From positions 757,501 to 821,500 of the forward strand of contig NZ_JAKZHW010000002.1 in the NCBI RefSeq assembly GCF_022568775.1: DNA of 64,000 bases. The letters are read 5' to 3'. The notes under the pieces were generated by a model. The model worked only from the letters and a program-made list of their open reading frames with translations, did no database searches and had not been told where the DNA came from. A program made the translations under genes and the position numbers. The stretch's first letter is position 1; every line of letters starts with the position of its first letter. The stretch comes from Sphingomonas telluris (GTDB lineage Bacteria; Pseudomonadota; Alphaproteobacteria; Sphingomonadales; Sphingomonadaceae). Positions 27,246-36,285 of the stretch are shown piece by piece.

Positions 27246-28276
27246 GAGGCATCAAGGGACTGTGTGCGGGCCTTCTACTGAGCGCCATGGCCGTAGCGCC
27301 GGCGACCGCGGCGCCTTCCGTGAACTCGGTCGCATTCCAGAGCCTCGTTCCCGAAGGCAGCACACCGACCATTATCGCCAACGGGCTGAAATGGTCTGAA
27401 GGTCCGGTCTGGATCCCGGAAGACGGCGGCTACCTGCTCTTCAGCGACGTCCCCAACAATCGCATTCACCGCTGGTCGGCGGATGGGGGCCAGACGCTGT
27501 TCCTGGAGCCGTCCGGCGGCAGCGAGACGAAGGGCTTCCGCGAACCCGGATCGAACGGGCTGAAGCGCGGACCGGCAGGCTTCATCATCCTGGCCGATCA
27601 GGGCAATCGCGGTGTCGCCCTCTTAAACCTGAAGACGCACGCCAAGCGCATCCTCGCCGAGCGATACGCGGGCAAGCGGCTCAACAGCCCGAATGATGTC
27701 GCCGCGGGCCCGGACGGCGCGATCTGGTTCACCGATCCGCCTTACGGCCTTGAAGGCCTCGACGCCTCGCCGCTCAAGGAGCAGCGCTTCAACGGCGTTT
27801 ATCGCCTCGACCGCAACGGACGGGTGACGCTGATCGTTTCCCGCCTGACTTTCCCGAACGGACTGGCCTTCTCACGGGACGGCCGGACCCTCTACGTCTC
27901 CAGCTCGGACCCGGAAAAAGCCGTCATCATGGCGTACAAGCTCGGGACCGGCGGCAAGATCTTGTCGCGTCGGCTGTTCGCCGATTTCACTGCCCAAGCC
28001 AAGGCCGGGAAGCCCGGCCTCCCCGACGGAATGACGGTCGACGAGCGGGGCAATCTCTGGGCGACCGGACCGGGCGGCGTGCACGTACTCAGCCCCTCGG
28101 GGCGCGAGATCGGCCTGATCGGTCACGACAAGGCGATCTCCAACTGCACGTTCGGCGGCGCGGACGGACGCACGCTCTTTATGACCGCGTCCGACCAGGT
28201 GCTTTCACTGCGGACCAATGTTCACGGAGCGCCGGTGAGGATGCCGGCAATCCCCGGCAGGAGGACCAAGCCATGA
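27242..28276 (+). CDS. Secreted SMP-30/gluconolactonase-type lactonase
   Basis: A 344-residue beta-propeller protein. The start at 27242 has GGGAGGGG just upstream and gives a clean signal peptide (about residues 1-24, ending A-T-A-A). The SMP-30 metal and substrate blocks are present: K-W-S-E-G-P-V-W-I, L-N-S-P-N-D-V-A-A-G-P-D-G-A-I-W-F-T-D, F-P-N-G-L-A-F and L-P-D-G-M-T-V-D. It should open an aldono- or uronolactone in the periplasm. The next gene, a Tat-exported oxidoreductase coupled by a four-base overlap, could make such a lactone. Confidence 0.9.
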   Translation: MRGIKGLCAGLLLSAMAVAPATAAPSVNSVAFQSLVPEGSTPTIIANGLKWSEGPVWIPEDGGYLLFSDVPNNRIHRWSADGGQTLFLEPSGGSETKGFREPGSNGLKRGPAGFIILADQGNRGVALLNLKTHAKRILAERYAGKRLNSPNDVAAGPDGAIWFTDPPYGLEGLDASPLKEQRFNGVYRLDRNGRVTLIVSRLTFPNGLAFSRDGRTLYVSSSDPEKAVIMAYKLGTGGKILSRRLFADFTAQAKAGKPGLPDGMTVDERGNLWATGPGGVHVLSPSGREIGLIGHDKAISNCTFGGADGRTLFMTASDQVLSLRTNVHGAPVRMPAIPGRRTKP

Positions 28277-29436
28277 CGATGGATGTTTCCCGGCGCGGAT
28301 TGATCGGAGCGGGCGTCGGCGCGGCGCTGCTGCCCTCGGTCGCAAAGGCCCAGGCGATGACCGGCAAGGCCACGGTCGGCGTCGCGGTCGTCGGCCTCGG
28401 CAAGCTGTCGCTCAACCAGATCATCCCGGGTTTTCGCAATTGCCGCAGTGCGCGGCTCGCCGCGGTGGTGAGTGGCCATCCCGAAAAGGCGCATCGCATC
28501 GCGGAAGAGCAGAAGCTCTCGCCGCGCTCCGTATACACCTATGCCGACTACGACAGGATCGCGTCGGATCCGAACATCGACGTCGTTTACATCGTGCTGC
28601 CGAACTTCATGCACGCCGAATATACGATCCGCGCGCTGAAGGCCGGCAAGCACGTCCTGTGCGAAAAGCCGATGGCCACGACCATCGGCGATGCCGAGCG
28701 GATGATTGCTGCCGCCCGGACCGCGAACCGGCACTTGATGATCGCCTACCGCTGTCATTACGAGCCGCTCAATCTCGCGGGGATGCGGCTGCTGCGGTCG
28801 GGAGAGCTCGGAAAGACGCGCGTCGTCTCCACGGTCATGGGCCGCCAGGCCGACCCGTCCGACCCGTCGGATGCCTGGCGGCTCGACATGATGAAGTCGG
28901 GCGGAGCGCTGACCGACATGGGGATCTACGGCGTGAATGGCGCCCGCTATCTGCTCAACGAGGAGCCGACCGAGATTCAGGCCTGGTCGCAGACCGACAA
29001 ATCGGACCCGCGCTTCCGCGACGTGGTCGACCTTTACTCCTGGCAGGCCCGCTTCCCGTCGGGTGCGATCGCGACCGGATCGACCTCGTTCAACTATGCC
29101 GCGACCATGTCGTGGGAGGTGCAGAGCGAAAACGGGAAGATCACCGCCGATCCGGGCTGCTTCTACAGCGGCAATCGCCTGACGCTCGGCGGTACCAAGG
29201 TCGCCACGCCGGAAATCCGCGAGATCGACCAGTTCGCACGCGAGATGGACTGGATAGCGGACGTCGTGCGCGGGAAGGCGCCGATGGTCTCGACCGCCGA
29301 GGAAGGCCTGCAAGACATGCGGCTGATGATGGCGATCATGGAGTCGGCAGCGAAGGGCGGCGCCAGCGTCGCAACCAACTACGGCTTCCGGCGGCCCGTG
29401 GATCCGGCTGCGGTGGTGGATCTGCCGAAGGCATAG
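28273..29436 (+). CDS. Tat-exported Gfo/Idh/MocA family oxidoreductase
   Basis: A 387-residue protein related to glucose-fructose oxidoreductase. A twin-arginine signal is visible: S-R-R-G-L-I-G then a hydrophobic stretch and A-K-A-Q (cleavage near residue 27). The Rossmann motif V-V-G-L-G-K-L, the H-V-L-C-E-K-P-M-A block with catalytic Lys and the G-G-A-L-T-D-M-G-I-Y segment are all present. Tat export implies that the NADP cofactor is carried folded into the periplasm, as in Zymomonas GFOR. It probably oxidises a sugar to a lactone there for the preceding lactonase. The C-terminal half contains no insertion. Confidence 0.9.
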   Translation: MTMDVSRRGLIGAGVGAALLPSVAKAQAMTGKATVGVAVVGLGKLSLNQIIPGFRNCRSARLAAVVSGHPEKAHRIAEEQKLSPRSVYTYADYDRIASDPNIDVVYIVLPNFMHAEYTIRALKAGKHVLCEKPMATTIGDAERMIAAARTANRHLMIAYRCHYEPLNLAGMRLLRSGELGKTRVVSTVMGRQADPSDPSDAWRLDMMKSGGALTDMGIYGVNGARYLLNEEPTEIQAWSQTDKSDPRFRDVVDLYSWQARFPSGAIATGSTSFNYAATMSWEVQSENGKITADPGCFYSGNRLTLGGTKVATPEIREIDQFAREMDWIADVVRGKAPMVSTAEEGLQDMRLMMAIMESAAKGGASVATNYGFRRPVDPAAVVDLPKA

Positions 29437-29457
29437 GCTTCGACAAAGGGGAGAGAG

Positions 29458-32064
29458 ATGCGTTCAACACGAGCCTTGTTGCTTGGCGCCGCTGCGGTGC
29501 TCTTTGCAGCGCCAGCGTCGGCCGACAGCTTGGACGACCTCATCGCCAAGATGACGTTGGAGGAGAAGGCGGCCCAGCTCCAGGATAGCGCGCCTGCCAT
29601 CCCTCGCCTGGGCCTTCCTGCCTACAGCTATTGGAACGAGGCACTTCACGGCGTTGCGCGATCCGGCGAGGCGACCGTCTTCCCGCAGGCTATCGGCATG
29701 GCCGCGACCTGGGACAAGTCGCTGATCCTTGCCGAGGGCAAGACGATCGCGATCGAAGCTCGCGCCAAGTACAATCAGGCGCAGAAGGAGGGGAACAGCG
29801 GGCGCTATTTCGGGCTCAATTTCTGGTCGCCGAACATCAACATCTTCCGCGATCCGCGCTGGGGCCGCGGGCAGGAAACACTGGGTGAGGATCCTTTCCT
29901 GACAGGAACGCTTGCGACGCAGTTCATCCGCGGCATCCAGGGCGACGATCCGAACTTCCTCAGCGCGGCAGCAACGGCGAAGCATCTCGCCGTTCACAGC
30001 GGCCCGGAGTCCGACCGCCATCAGTTCAATGTGAATCCTTCTCGTCAGGATCTTTCCGAGACGTACCTACCGGCATTCCGGCGGGCGGTGATCGACGGCA
30101 AGGCCGAGATCGTCATGTGCGCCTACAACGCGGTCGATGGGAAGCCCGCCTGCGCCAACGATCAACTCGTAAACGGCACGCTGCGGAGGGATTGGGGTTT
30201 CGCGGGCCACGTGACGTCCGATTGCGGCGCAATCGACGACATCACGACCGGCCACAAATTCACCAAGAACAATGTCGAGGCGACGGCTGTCGCGGTGAAG
30301 GCCGGCACCGACATGAACTGCGGCTTCAAGAACGAATACCTCGACCTGCCGAAGGCGGTCGCAGCGGGGCTGATCGACGAGAAGGAGATAGACGCATCGC
30401 TGAAGAGACTGTTCGGGACCCGCGCGAAGCTCGGCATCCTTCCGACGTCGACGAAGACGCCCTGGTCGAACCTCCCCTATTCGGCGAACCATTCGCCGGA
30501 GCATCGGGAATTGGCGTTGCGTGCGGCGCGCGAAGCGATCGTTCTCCTGAAGAACGACGGCATTCTTCCACTCTCACCGGGCAAGAAGGTGGCTGTGGTC
30601 GGGCCGACGGCTGCATCACTGATCGCACTGGAGGGCAATTACAACGGCACGCCTGTAGGCGCAGTCCTTCCCGTGGATGGGATCACAGCGACTTATGGCG
30701 CGCAGCGCGTGCGTTACGCCCAGGGGTCGCCGTTCGTGAGCGAGCTGCCGCTGCCCGTGTCGCGCACCGCACTCGGCGAGGGCGTTACCGCGACCTTCTA
30801 CAAGGGCACCGAACTGGCCGGAACGCCCGTTGCGACGCAGCGCTACCGCGACTTCGACGTGAACTGGAACTGGATCTCGCCGACGGCAAGCGTGAACCCG
30901 AACGACTTCTCGGTACGATTTACCGGCACGATCAAGGTTCCCGAGCCCGGTACGTACCGCTTTCAGCTTGAGCGCCGCCGCTGCGACGCGAATGCCCAGG
31001 TGGAGCGCTACACGATCCGCATCGAAGGCGCCGACCCGCTGACCGTCGAGGAGAAGTGCAGCGCTCGCGATGCGGGCGGCTCCGCCAATGCGGTGTCGGT
31101 GAAGTTCGACGATGCTCGCCCCCGGCCGTTCACGGTCGAATATGCGCACCGGCATGCTGGGCACGGGTATGCGCCGGCGCTCACGTTCGTCTGGCAAACA
31201 CCCGACGGAGCGCTGCAACGCGAGGCGATTCGCACCGCTGGGGGGGCTGACGTCGTCCTGGCGTTCGTGGGCCTAAGCGCCTGGCTCGAAGGCGAGGAAA
31301 TGGACGTGAAAGTCCCGGGCTTCACCGGCGGCGATCGCACGGACATTCGCCTACCCGCCGCGCAGCGCGAACTGCTGGCAGCGCTCGAAGCCACCGGCAA
31401 GCCGGTCGTCATCGTTCTCCAGGCCGGATCGGCCGTCTCGCTGGGCGACGAGGGCAAGAAGGCCCGCGCCATCGTCAACGCCTGGTACGGTGGTGAGCAG
31501 GGCGGCCGCGCCATCGCCGACGTGCTCAGCGGCAAGTACAACCCCGCGGGCCGGCTCCCGATCACCATCTACGAAGGTAGCGAGCGACTTCCCGACTTTG
31601 CCGACTATTCGATGCGCGGCCGGACTTATCGCTACTTCACGGGCAAGCCCGAGTACCCCTTTGGTTACGGGCTGAGCTACACGGGCTTCGGCTATTCCGA
31701 TGCGAAGGTCGACGCGGGTTCATTGGCGGCAGGGAAGGGCCAACGCGTATCTGTCCGGGTGCGCAACGACGGCAAGCTCGACGGCGACGAAGTCGTCCAG
31801 CTCTACATATCGACGCCAGATCGACGCGACGTTCCGCTGCGGTCTCTGAGGGGCTTCGAACGTGTGCGTCTCGCTCCCGGTGAATCGCGAACGATCGAGT
31901 TCAACCTCGATCCGCGCGACCTCGCCTTCGCCGACGCCGACGGAGTGATGCGGATCAAGCCGGGTAGCTACTCGCTCTGGATCGGCGGCGGTCAGCCCGG
32001 CACCGCGGCGCCGGGTGCAGCGGTTTCCTTCCGGATGACCGGCGAGACCGCGCTGAAGCCCTAG
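29458..32064 (+). CDS. GH3 beta-xylosidase/beta-glucosidase with PA14 domain
   Basis: An 868-residue exported glycoside hydrolase family 3 enzyme, signal peptide 1-22. The N-terminal barrel holds P-R-W-G-R-G-Q-E-T-L-G-E-D-P, the K-H-L-A motif and the nucleophile Asp255 in V-T-S-D-C-G-A. A PA14-like insert spans about 440-582 and splits the second GH3 domain, which resumes with D-V-V-L-A-F-V-G-L-S. A fibronectin-III-like domain ends the protein. This layout is common for bacterial beta-xylosidases and beta-glucosidases acting on oligosaccharide non-reducing ends. A GGGGAGAG ribosome site precedes the ATG; the stop shares CTAG with the convergent exuT gene. Confidence 0.92.
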   Translation: MRSTRALLLGAAAVLFAAPASADSLDDLIAKMTLEEKAAQLQDSAPAIPRLGLPAYSYWNEALHGVARSGEATVFPQAIGMAATWDKSLILAEGKTIAIEARAKYNQAQKEGNSGRYFGLNFWSPNINIFRDPRWGRGQETLGEDPFLTGTLATQFIRGIQGDDPNFLSAAATAKHLAVHSGPESDRHQFNVNPSRQDLSETYLPAFRRAVIDGKAEIVMCAYNAVDGKPACANDQLVNGTLRRDWGFAGHVTSDCGAIDDITTGHKFTKNNVEATAVAVKAGTDMNCGFKNEYLDLPKAVAAGLIDEKEIDASLKRLFGTRAKLGILPTSTKTPWSNLPYSANHSPEHRELALRAAREAIVLLKNDGILPLSPGKKVAVVGPTAASLIALEGNYNGTPVGAVLPVDGITATYGAQRVRYAQGSPFVSELPLPVSRTALGEGVTATFYKGTELAGTPVATQRYRDFDVNWNWISPTASVNPNDFSVRFTGTIKVPEPGTYRFQLERRRCDANAQVERYTIRIEGADPLTVEEKCSARDAGGSANAVSVKFDDARPRPFTVEYAHRHAGHGYAPALTFVWQTPDGALQREAIRTAGGADVVLAFVGLSAWLEGEEMDVKVPGFTGGDRTDIRLPAAQRELLAALEATGKPVVIVLQAGSAVSLGDEGKKARAIVNAWYGGEQGGRAIADVLSGKYNPAGRLPITIYEGSERLPDFADYSMRGRTYRYFTGKPEYPFGYGLSYTGFGYSDAKVDAGSLAAGKGQRVSVRVRNDGKLDGDEVVQLYISTPDRRDVPLRSLRGFERVRLAPGESRTIEFNLDPRDLAFADADGVMRIKPGSYSLWIGGGQPGTAAPGAAVSFRMTGETALKP

Positions 32065-33365
32065 GCCAGCGTCGCTGGTGCGAACTTGGTGACCGGCGCG
32101 TAGCGCGGGTTGATGAGGTGCACGACCAGCAGGGCGATCAGATAGGCTGAGCCGGCGATGATGAAGATCGGCGTGTAGCTTCCGAACGTCTCCAGCACCC
32201 AGCCGGCATATTTCGCCATCAGCATGCCGCCGAGCGCACCCGCGAACCCGCCAAGGCCGACGACGGATCCGACCGCCCAGCGCGGGAAAAGGTCCGCCGG
32301 CATTGAGAAGAGGTTGGCGGAGAAGCCCTGGTGACCCGCGCAGGCGAGCCCAATCAGAAGCACGGCCATCCACACCGATGGGACCGAAACCGCGAACGCG
32401 ACCGGTACGACGATCAGCGCGCAGGCGAGCATCGCCAGCTTCCGCGACCGGCCGAGGTCGGTGCCCTTGCCGAGAAGGCGCGAGCTGTACCAGCCGCCGA
32501 GGATCGAACCCACGTCGGCGAGGACATAGATCGCCACCAGGGGAGGGCCAAACGACTTGAGGTCGAGCCCGTGCCTTTTGTGGAAGAAGTCGGGCAGCCA
32601 GAACAGGAAGGTCCACCAGATGGGGTCGATCAGGAAGCGCCCGCTCATGTAGGCCCAGGCCTGACGCGTGGTGAGCAGGCGCCGCCAAGCGACGGGTTTC
32701 TGCGGCTCGACCTTGTCGGACTCGATGTACGCGAGCTCGGCCTGGGTGATGTTCGGATGATCGCGCGGCTTGCGGTAGAAGAGGAACCAGGCGGCGATCC
32801 AGACAAGGTTGATCAAGCCGGTAACGACGAACGCCGACTGCCAGCCCATCGCCAATGCAAGTGCAGGGACGATCATCGGTGTGAGGATCGCGCCCAGGTT
32901 AGCGCCGGCATTGAAGATGCCGATCGCCAATGCGCGCTCCCGCCGCGGAAACCATTCCGAAGCTGCGGCAAGCGCGGCCGGATAGGTGCCGGACTCTCCG
33001 AGCGCGAGGACAACGCGGGCGATCGCGAAACCGCGCGTCGAGGTGAAGAAGGCGTGGGCGATGTGCGCCGCCGTCCACACGCCCATGGCCAGCAAGTAAC
33101 CGGCTCTCGCACCGATCCGGTCGATGAGGCGGCCGAAGAAGAGGAAGCCGATGCCGTACGCCGCTTGGAACCAGAAGACGACGTCGCCGTATCCACTTTC
33201 GGACCAGCCGTAGAGTTCCTGCAGCGTCGGCTTGAGGACGCTGAGAACGAGCCGGTCGATGTAGCTGAGAACGACCGCCGCGAAGAGCAGCCCGCAAATG
33301 ACCCATCGCAAGCGCGCACCGCGCCCGGGAGGGGCGGCCGGCTGCGCAGGCGAGGCGGTCGTCAC
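32061..33365 (-). CDS. exuT: Hexuronate transporter (ExuT-like MFS)
   Basis: A 434-residue carrier of the anion:cation symporter family with about twelve membrane segments. Typical are the Y-I-D-R-L-V-L-S-V in helix 1, G-R-L-I-D-R-I-G-A-R, G-E-S-G-T-Y-P-A-A-L-A-A-A-S-E-W-F-P-R-R-E-R-A-L-A-I-G-I-F-N-A-G-A and the soluble loop after helix 6. ExuT imports glucuronate and galacturonate, which matches the convergent glucuronate operon. GTG start; a LacI-type palindrome lies 17 bases upstream. Although it follows virB11 on the same strand, its control probably belongs to the sugar locus. Confidence 0.9.
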   Translation of the reverse strand: MTTASPAQPAAPPGRGARLRWVICGLLFAAVVLSYIDRLVLSVLKPTLQELYGWSESGYGDVVFWFQAAYGIGFLFFGRLIDRIGARAGYLLAMGVWTAAHIAHAFFTSTRGFAIARVVLALGESGTYPAALAAASEWFPRRERALAIGIFNAGANLGAILTPMIVPALALAMGWQSAFVVTGLINLVWIAAWFLFYRKPRDHPNITQAELAYIESDKVEPQKPVAWRRLLTTRQAWAYMSGRFLIDPIWWTFLFWLPDFFHKRHGLDLKSFGPPLVAIYVLADVGSILGGWYSSRLLGKGTDLGRSRKLAMLACALIVVPVAFAVSVPSVWMAVLLIGLACAGHQGFSANLFSMPADLFPRWAVGSVVGLGGFAGALGGMLMAKYAGWVLETFGSYTPIFIIAGSAYLIALLVVHLINPRYAPVTKFAPATLA

Positions 33366-33381
33366 CGACGAATTGCAGTCA

Positions 33382-33395
33382 TGGTAGCGGTAACA
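33382..33395. promoter_or_regulatory. Candidate LacI-type operator in front of exuT
   Basis: TGGTAGCGGTAACA differs at a single base from the Xanthomonas XylR box (TGGTAGCGCTAACA) and fits the same pattern as the palindrome in front of manD. It lies 17 bases before the exuT start codon, in the 74-base gap after virB11. The shared pattern ties the transporter to the LacI regulator at 19178. Confidence 0.6.
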
Positions 33396-33439
33396 CAGCG
33401 GTTGTTGGGCGCTTGGTCAAGCCAGTGCGCCGATACGTT

Positions 33440-34438
33440 TTACAAGCTCGTCGGGAGCTCGGCCTTGAAGAGGTCTGTGGTACGCTCGATCGCCGCGATT
33501 CCGCGCTGTCCGCCTTGCCGGTCGAGCTGGACGATCAGGTCGACGACCGAACGGACGTAGGCGATCGTATCGAGGCGGGAGAGGCCGAGGCCGGTCTGCA
33601 TCACCATCAGCGAAAGCTGCTCCAGCGCGCCCCGCGGCGAGTTGGCGTGGATGGTGCTGAACGAGCCCGGATGACCCGTGTTGATCGCGCGCAGGAAGCT
33701 CACGGCCTCGCCGCCGCGCAGCTCGCCAAGCACGATCCGGTCGGGACGAAGCCTAAGGGCCGCCTGAAGCAGATCGTCGGTGCTGACGCGCGCCTCGCCC
33801 GTCTCGCCCTTCACCGCGATCAGGCCGACACCGTTGCGGTTGCTGAGGCGGATTTCCGGCGTGTCCTCGACCAGGATCAGCCGCTCGTGTTCCGGGATCT
33901 CGCGCAGCAGCGCGTTGAGGAACGTCGTCTTGCCGCTCGAAGTGCCGCCGGAGATCAGGATCGTCGCCCCGCCGCGCACCGACTTCTTCAGGAAGGTGAT
34001 GTCGTCCATGCCGGGCTCGCGCTCGTGCCACGACTTGGTCGTGCTGCTGGAGCCCTCACGCTGATAGGCGGTCAAAGGAACATCCAGCAGCCGGTGCCGC
34101 CGGATCGACAGCGCGTAATGTCGACGTGTCGCGGGCGGGCTGACGATCTGGATACGCTCGCCGGTTGGCAGCGTGGCCGACAGCAATGGGCGCTCGCGAT
34201 TGATGCCCTGGTGGCTGAACCGCGCGACCTGGGCAGCGAGACGGCCGAGCAGCACGTCGTCGATCTCCGGGGCGTCGTGCCTCGTCATCCCGAACGTACC
34301 CGCGCTCTCGGTCCATACCTCGCCGGGTGCGTTGACCAGGATCTCGGTGACGTTCTCGTCCGCCAGCCACTGCTGGAATGGCGCGAGGTAGGCGGAAAGA
34401 TAGACGCCGAGGCGGGCTACCTCCGCCGGTGCATTCAT
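33440..34438 (-). CDS. virB11: Type IV secretion ATPase VirB11
   Basis: A 332-residue hexameric traffic ATPase. ATG 34438 is chosen because it overlaps the virB10 stop by four bases and gives a normal length. Walker A is G-G-T-S-S-G-K-T (164-171), the Asp box is L-V-E-D-T-P-E-I, Walker B is I-V-L-G-E-L-R-G-G-E-A, and the His box G-H-P-G-S-F-S-T-I-H-A-N follows. It energises assembly and transfer at the cytoplasmic face. It is the last gene of the virB operon. Confidence 0.95.
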   Translation of the reverse strand: MNAPAEVARLGVYLSAYLAPFQQWLADENVTEILVNAPGEVWTESAGTFGMTRHDAPEIDDVLLGRLAAQVARFSHQGINRERPLLSATLPTGERIQIVSPPATRRHYALSIRRHRLLDVPLTAYQREGSSSTTKSWHEREPGMDDITFLKKSVRGGATILISGGTSSGKTTFLNALLREIPEHERLILVEDTPEIRLSNRNGVGLIAVKGETGEARVSTDDLLQAALRLRPDRIVLGELRGGEAVSFLRAINTGHPGSFSTIHANSPRGALEQLSLMVMQTGLGLSRLDTIAYVRSVVDLIVQLDRQGGQRGIAAIERTTDLFKAELPTSL

Positions 34439-35538
34439 CGACGCGCCCCCGAGACGACCGAGAAGTCGAGGTCTTTCGCCGTGAACACGCGGATCGGCTG
34501 ACCCTGGCGGACCTTGATGGTCGGCGGAATGGTGCCGTTCTGCTGTGCGGCAATCGAGGCTGCGCTCTGGCCGCCCGACATGACGAGCGCCGTTCCCCCG
34601 CTTCCAACGGTCGAGGCCGCGCCGACGACGGACAGCAGCAGTGCCGAACCGAAGCGCTTCATGAAGTGGCTGTCGACCTTGCCGGTCAGACCGGTCTGGC
34701 CCGCCTCGTCCACCGCGGGAGAGGCGAGAGCGACGGACACTCCGTCCGGACGGATCAGGCGCGTCCACAGGATGTACGCGCGGGTCTGGCCGGCGGAGAC
34801 GCCGCTCTTGTACTGGCCGATCAGTCGCGACGAGCGCGGGACCAGCACGCGGGCGCCGTCGAAGCTCTTCACGTCGCTGCTGACGACGGCGCGGACGTAG
34901 CCGGGCAGGTCGCTGTTGATCCCCGTTTCGAGGACGGCCGGGATCAGCGTTCCCTGCGAGACCGTGAAGCCCGGAGCCTTCATCCGCGTCGCGGCGGCGA
35001 CCTCGGGACCTGCTGACCCGACGCGCGCTGCGAACGCCTCGTCGCCCGAAAGGTTTGCTCCGATGGCCGAAGGATTGGATGCCGAAGCGCCATTGTCGAC
35101 GACGAGCGTCGGCGAATTCTGCGGGGCTGCTCCAGCGTTCGGCAGGATCGGGACCGCTGCTGCCGGTTCGCTGGGGGGCAGCGGTGACGTGGCGGCACCA
35201 GTCGCGGGAAGTGCGCCCGGGATCTGCGTCATCGCTTCGGGAGGAAGCGCCACCGGTGCCGGCTTCGCTGACGGAAGCGCCACTTCAGTGGCGGGCTTCG
35301 GCGCCGGGTGACGGACTTCGCTGCCGCCGGACATCGACCAGAAGGTAATGCCGCCGAGCATGATCGCACCGGCAACGCCGGCCACCATGCCCATGCCGTC
35401 CTTGCGCGCGGCGCGCTGCGCAACGACCGGGAAGGCGTTGCGCTGTGCAAGCGCGAGAGCCTGCGGTTCGATCTCGAGCCGCGGGTCGGACTGGAACTGT
35501 TGCTGCTCCTTCTCAAGCAGCATGAGCGAATTCTTCAT
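34435..35538 (-). CDS. virB10: Type IV secretion core protein VirB10
   Basis: A 367-residue TrbI/VirB10-type protein that spans the envelope. A cytoplasmic N-terminus (1-46) is followed by a membrane segment (about 50-70), a Pro/Ala-rich periplasmic linker (73-140) and the beta-barrel domain (from about 185) with I-P-A-V-L-E-T-G-I-N-S-D-L-P-G, R-V-L-V-P-R-S-S-R-L-I-G-Q-Y and the antenna region F-G-S-A-L-L-L-S-V-V-G-A-A. It links inner membrane energy to the outer membrane channel with VirB9. Neighbours overlap or abut. Confidence 0.94.
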   Translation of the reverse strand: MKNSLMLLEKEQQQFQSDPRLEIEPQALALAQRNAFPVVAQRAARKDGMGMVAGVAGAIMLGGITFWSMSGGSEVRHPAPKPATEVALPSAKPAPVALPPEAMTQIPGALPATGAATSPLPPSEPAAAVPILPNAGAAPQNSPTLVVDNGASASNPSAIGANLSGDEAFAARVGSAGPEVAAATRMKAPGFTVSQGTLIPAVLETGINSDLPGYVRAVVSSDVKSFDGARVLVPRSSRLIGQYKSGVSAGQTRAYILWTRLIRPDGVSVALASPAVDEAGQTGLTGKVDSHFMKRFGSALLLSVVGAASTVGSGGTALVMSGGQSAASIAAQQNGTIPPTIKVRQGQPIRVFTAKDLDFSVVSGARR

Positions 35539-36285
35539 TTAGCGCTCCGCAACCCGCATGGCCTGCACGGGCTTCTTCTTGTTCACGAGCACGGCCGTGC
35601 GCTTGCCCAGCCGCATGACGAGTTCGTGGGGGACGTGGTCGAGAACGATGAAGCTGCCGACCTGTGTGGCGTTGGCGGGAAGCTCCTCGCCTTTCTCGTC
35701 GCGCGTGAACAGCGCCGGCATCGGCTTTCCTGCGGTCCACTGGAGGTACAGGCGGTAACCGTCGTCGTAGCTGCGCGCCGGAAGAAGGTCCTTCTTGCCC
35801 TTGCCCTTCCAGGCATAGTTGGCCTGGGTCGCGGGCGCGGTGGGCGTTGCTGCGGCCGTTGCCGTCGCCGGACCATCGTTCAGAAGCTTCGGGTACGGGA
35901 CTTTCTGCGGCTGGCGCGGCTGATCGTAGGTGAAGCGCAGGTTGTAGAGCGCCGTGCTGCTGCCCGGAGCAACGCTGAGGTCGAACAGGTAGAGCCGCTG
36001 GTCGGTGACCACGGTCATGTTCGTCTTCGCATGCGCCTCGAGCGGCTTCAGGAACAGCAGGTTGGCGCGCTTGTTGGGCGTGACCTGCCAGGCACTGGAA
36101 TCGCCGACGGCGACATTCTCGATCTGCTCGCCGGGACCGAACTCGATCATCGACTGATAGCCGAGGCGGCCCTGGACCTGGACGACCTTGTCCGGCTCGA
36201 AATTGACGGTTCTTAGCCGCGGGTCGGCGGCGTGAGCGGAGGTGGCGAAAAGTACCGCTGCAAGAACGGCTGCGGGGATTCTCAT
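35539..36285 (-). CDS. virB9: Type IV secretion core protein VirB9
   Basis: A 248-residue TrbG/VirB9 protein. The ATG at 36285 overlaps the virB6 stop and gives a signal peptide (residues 1-20, ending A-H-A-A). The N-terminal domain shows the P-R-L-R-T-V-N-F and I-E-N-V-A-V-G-D-S-S-A-W-Q-V, and the C-terminal domain Y-D-D-G-Y-R-L-Y-L-Q-W, then L-V-M-R-L-G, all typical. It builds the outer membrane ring with VirB10. No VirB7 lipoprotein gene is found next to it. Confidence 0.93.
   Translation of the reverse strand: MRIPAAVLAAVLFATSAHAADPRLRTVNFEPDKVVQVQGRLGYQSMIEFGPGEQIENVAVGDSSAWQVTPNKRANLLFLKPLEAHAKTNMTVVTDQRLYLFDLSVAPGSSTALYNLRFTYDQPRQPQKVPYPKLLNDGPATATAAATPTAPATQANYAWKGKGKKDLLPARSYDDGYRLYLQWTAGKPMPALFTRDEKGEELPANATQVGSFIVLDHVPHELVMRLGKRTAVLVNKKKPVQAMRVAER

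Noticed and set aside
32331..33560. Open frame of 409 codons on the plus strand across exuT
   Set aside because: Highly charged, without hydrophobic core, antisense to the transporter; no start signal.
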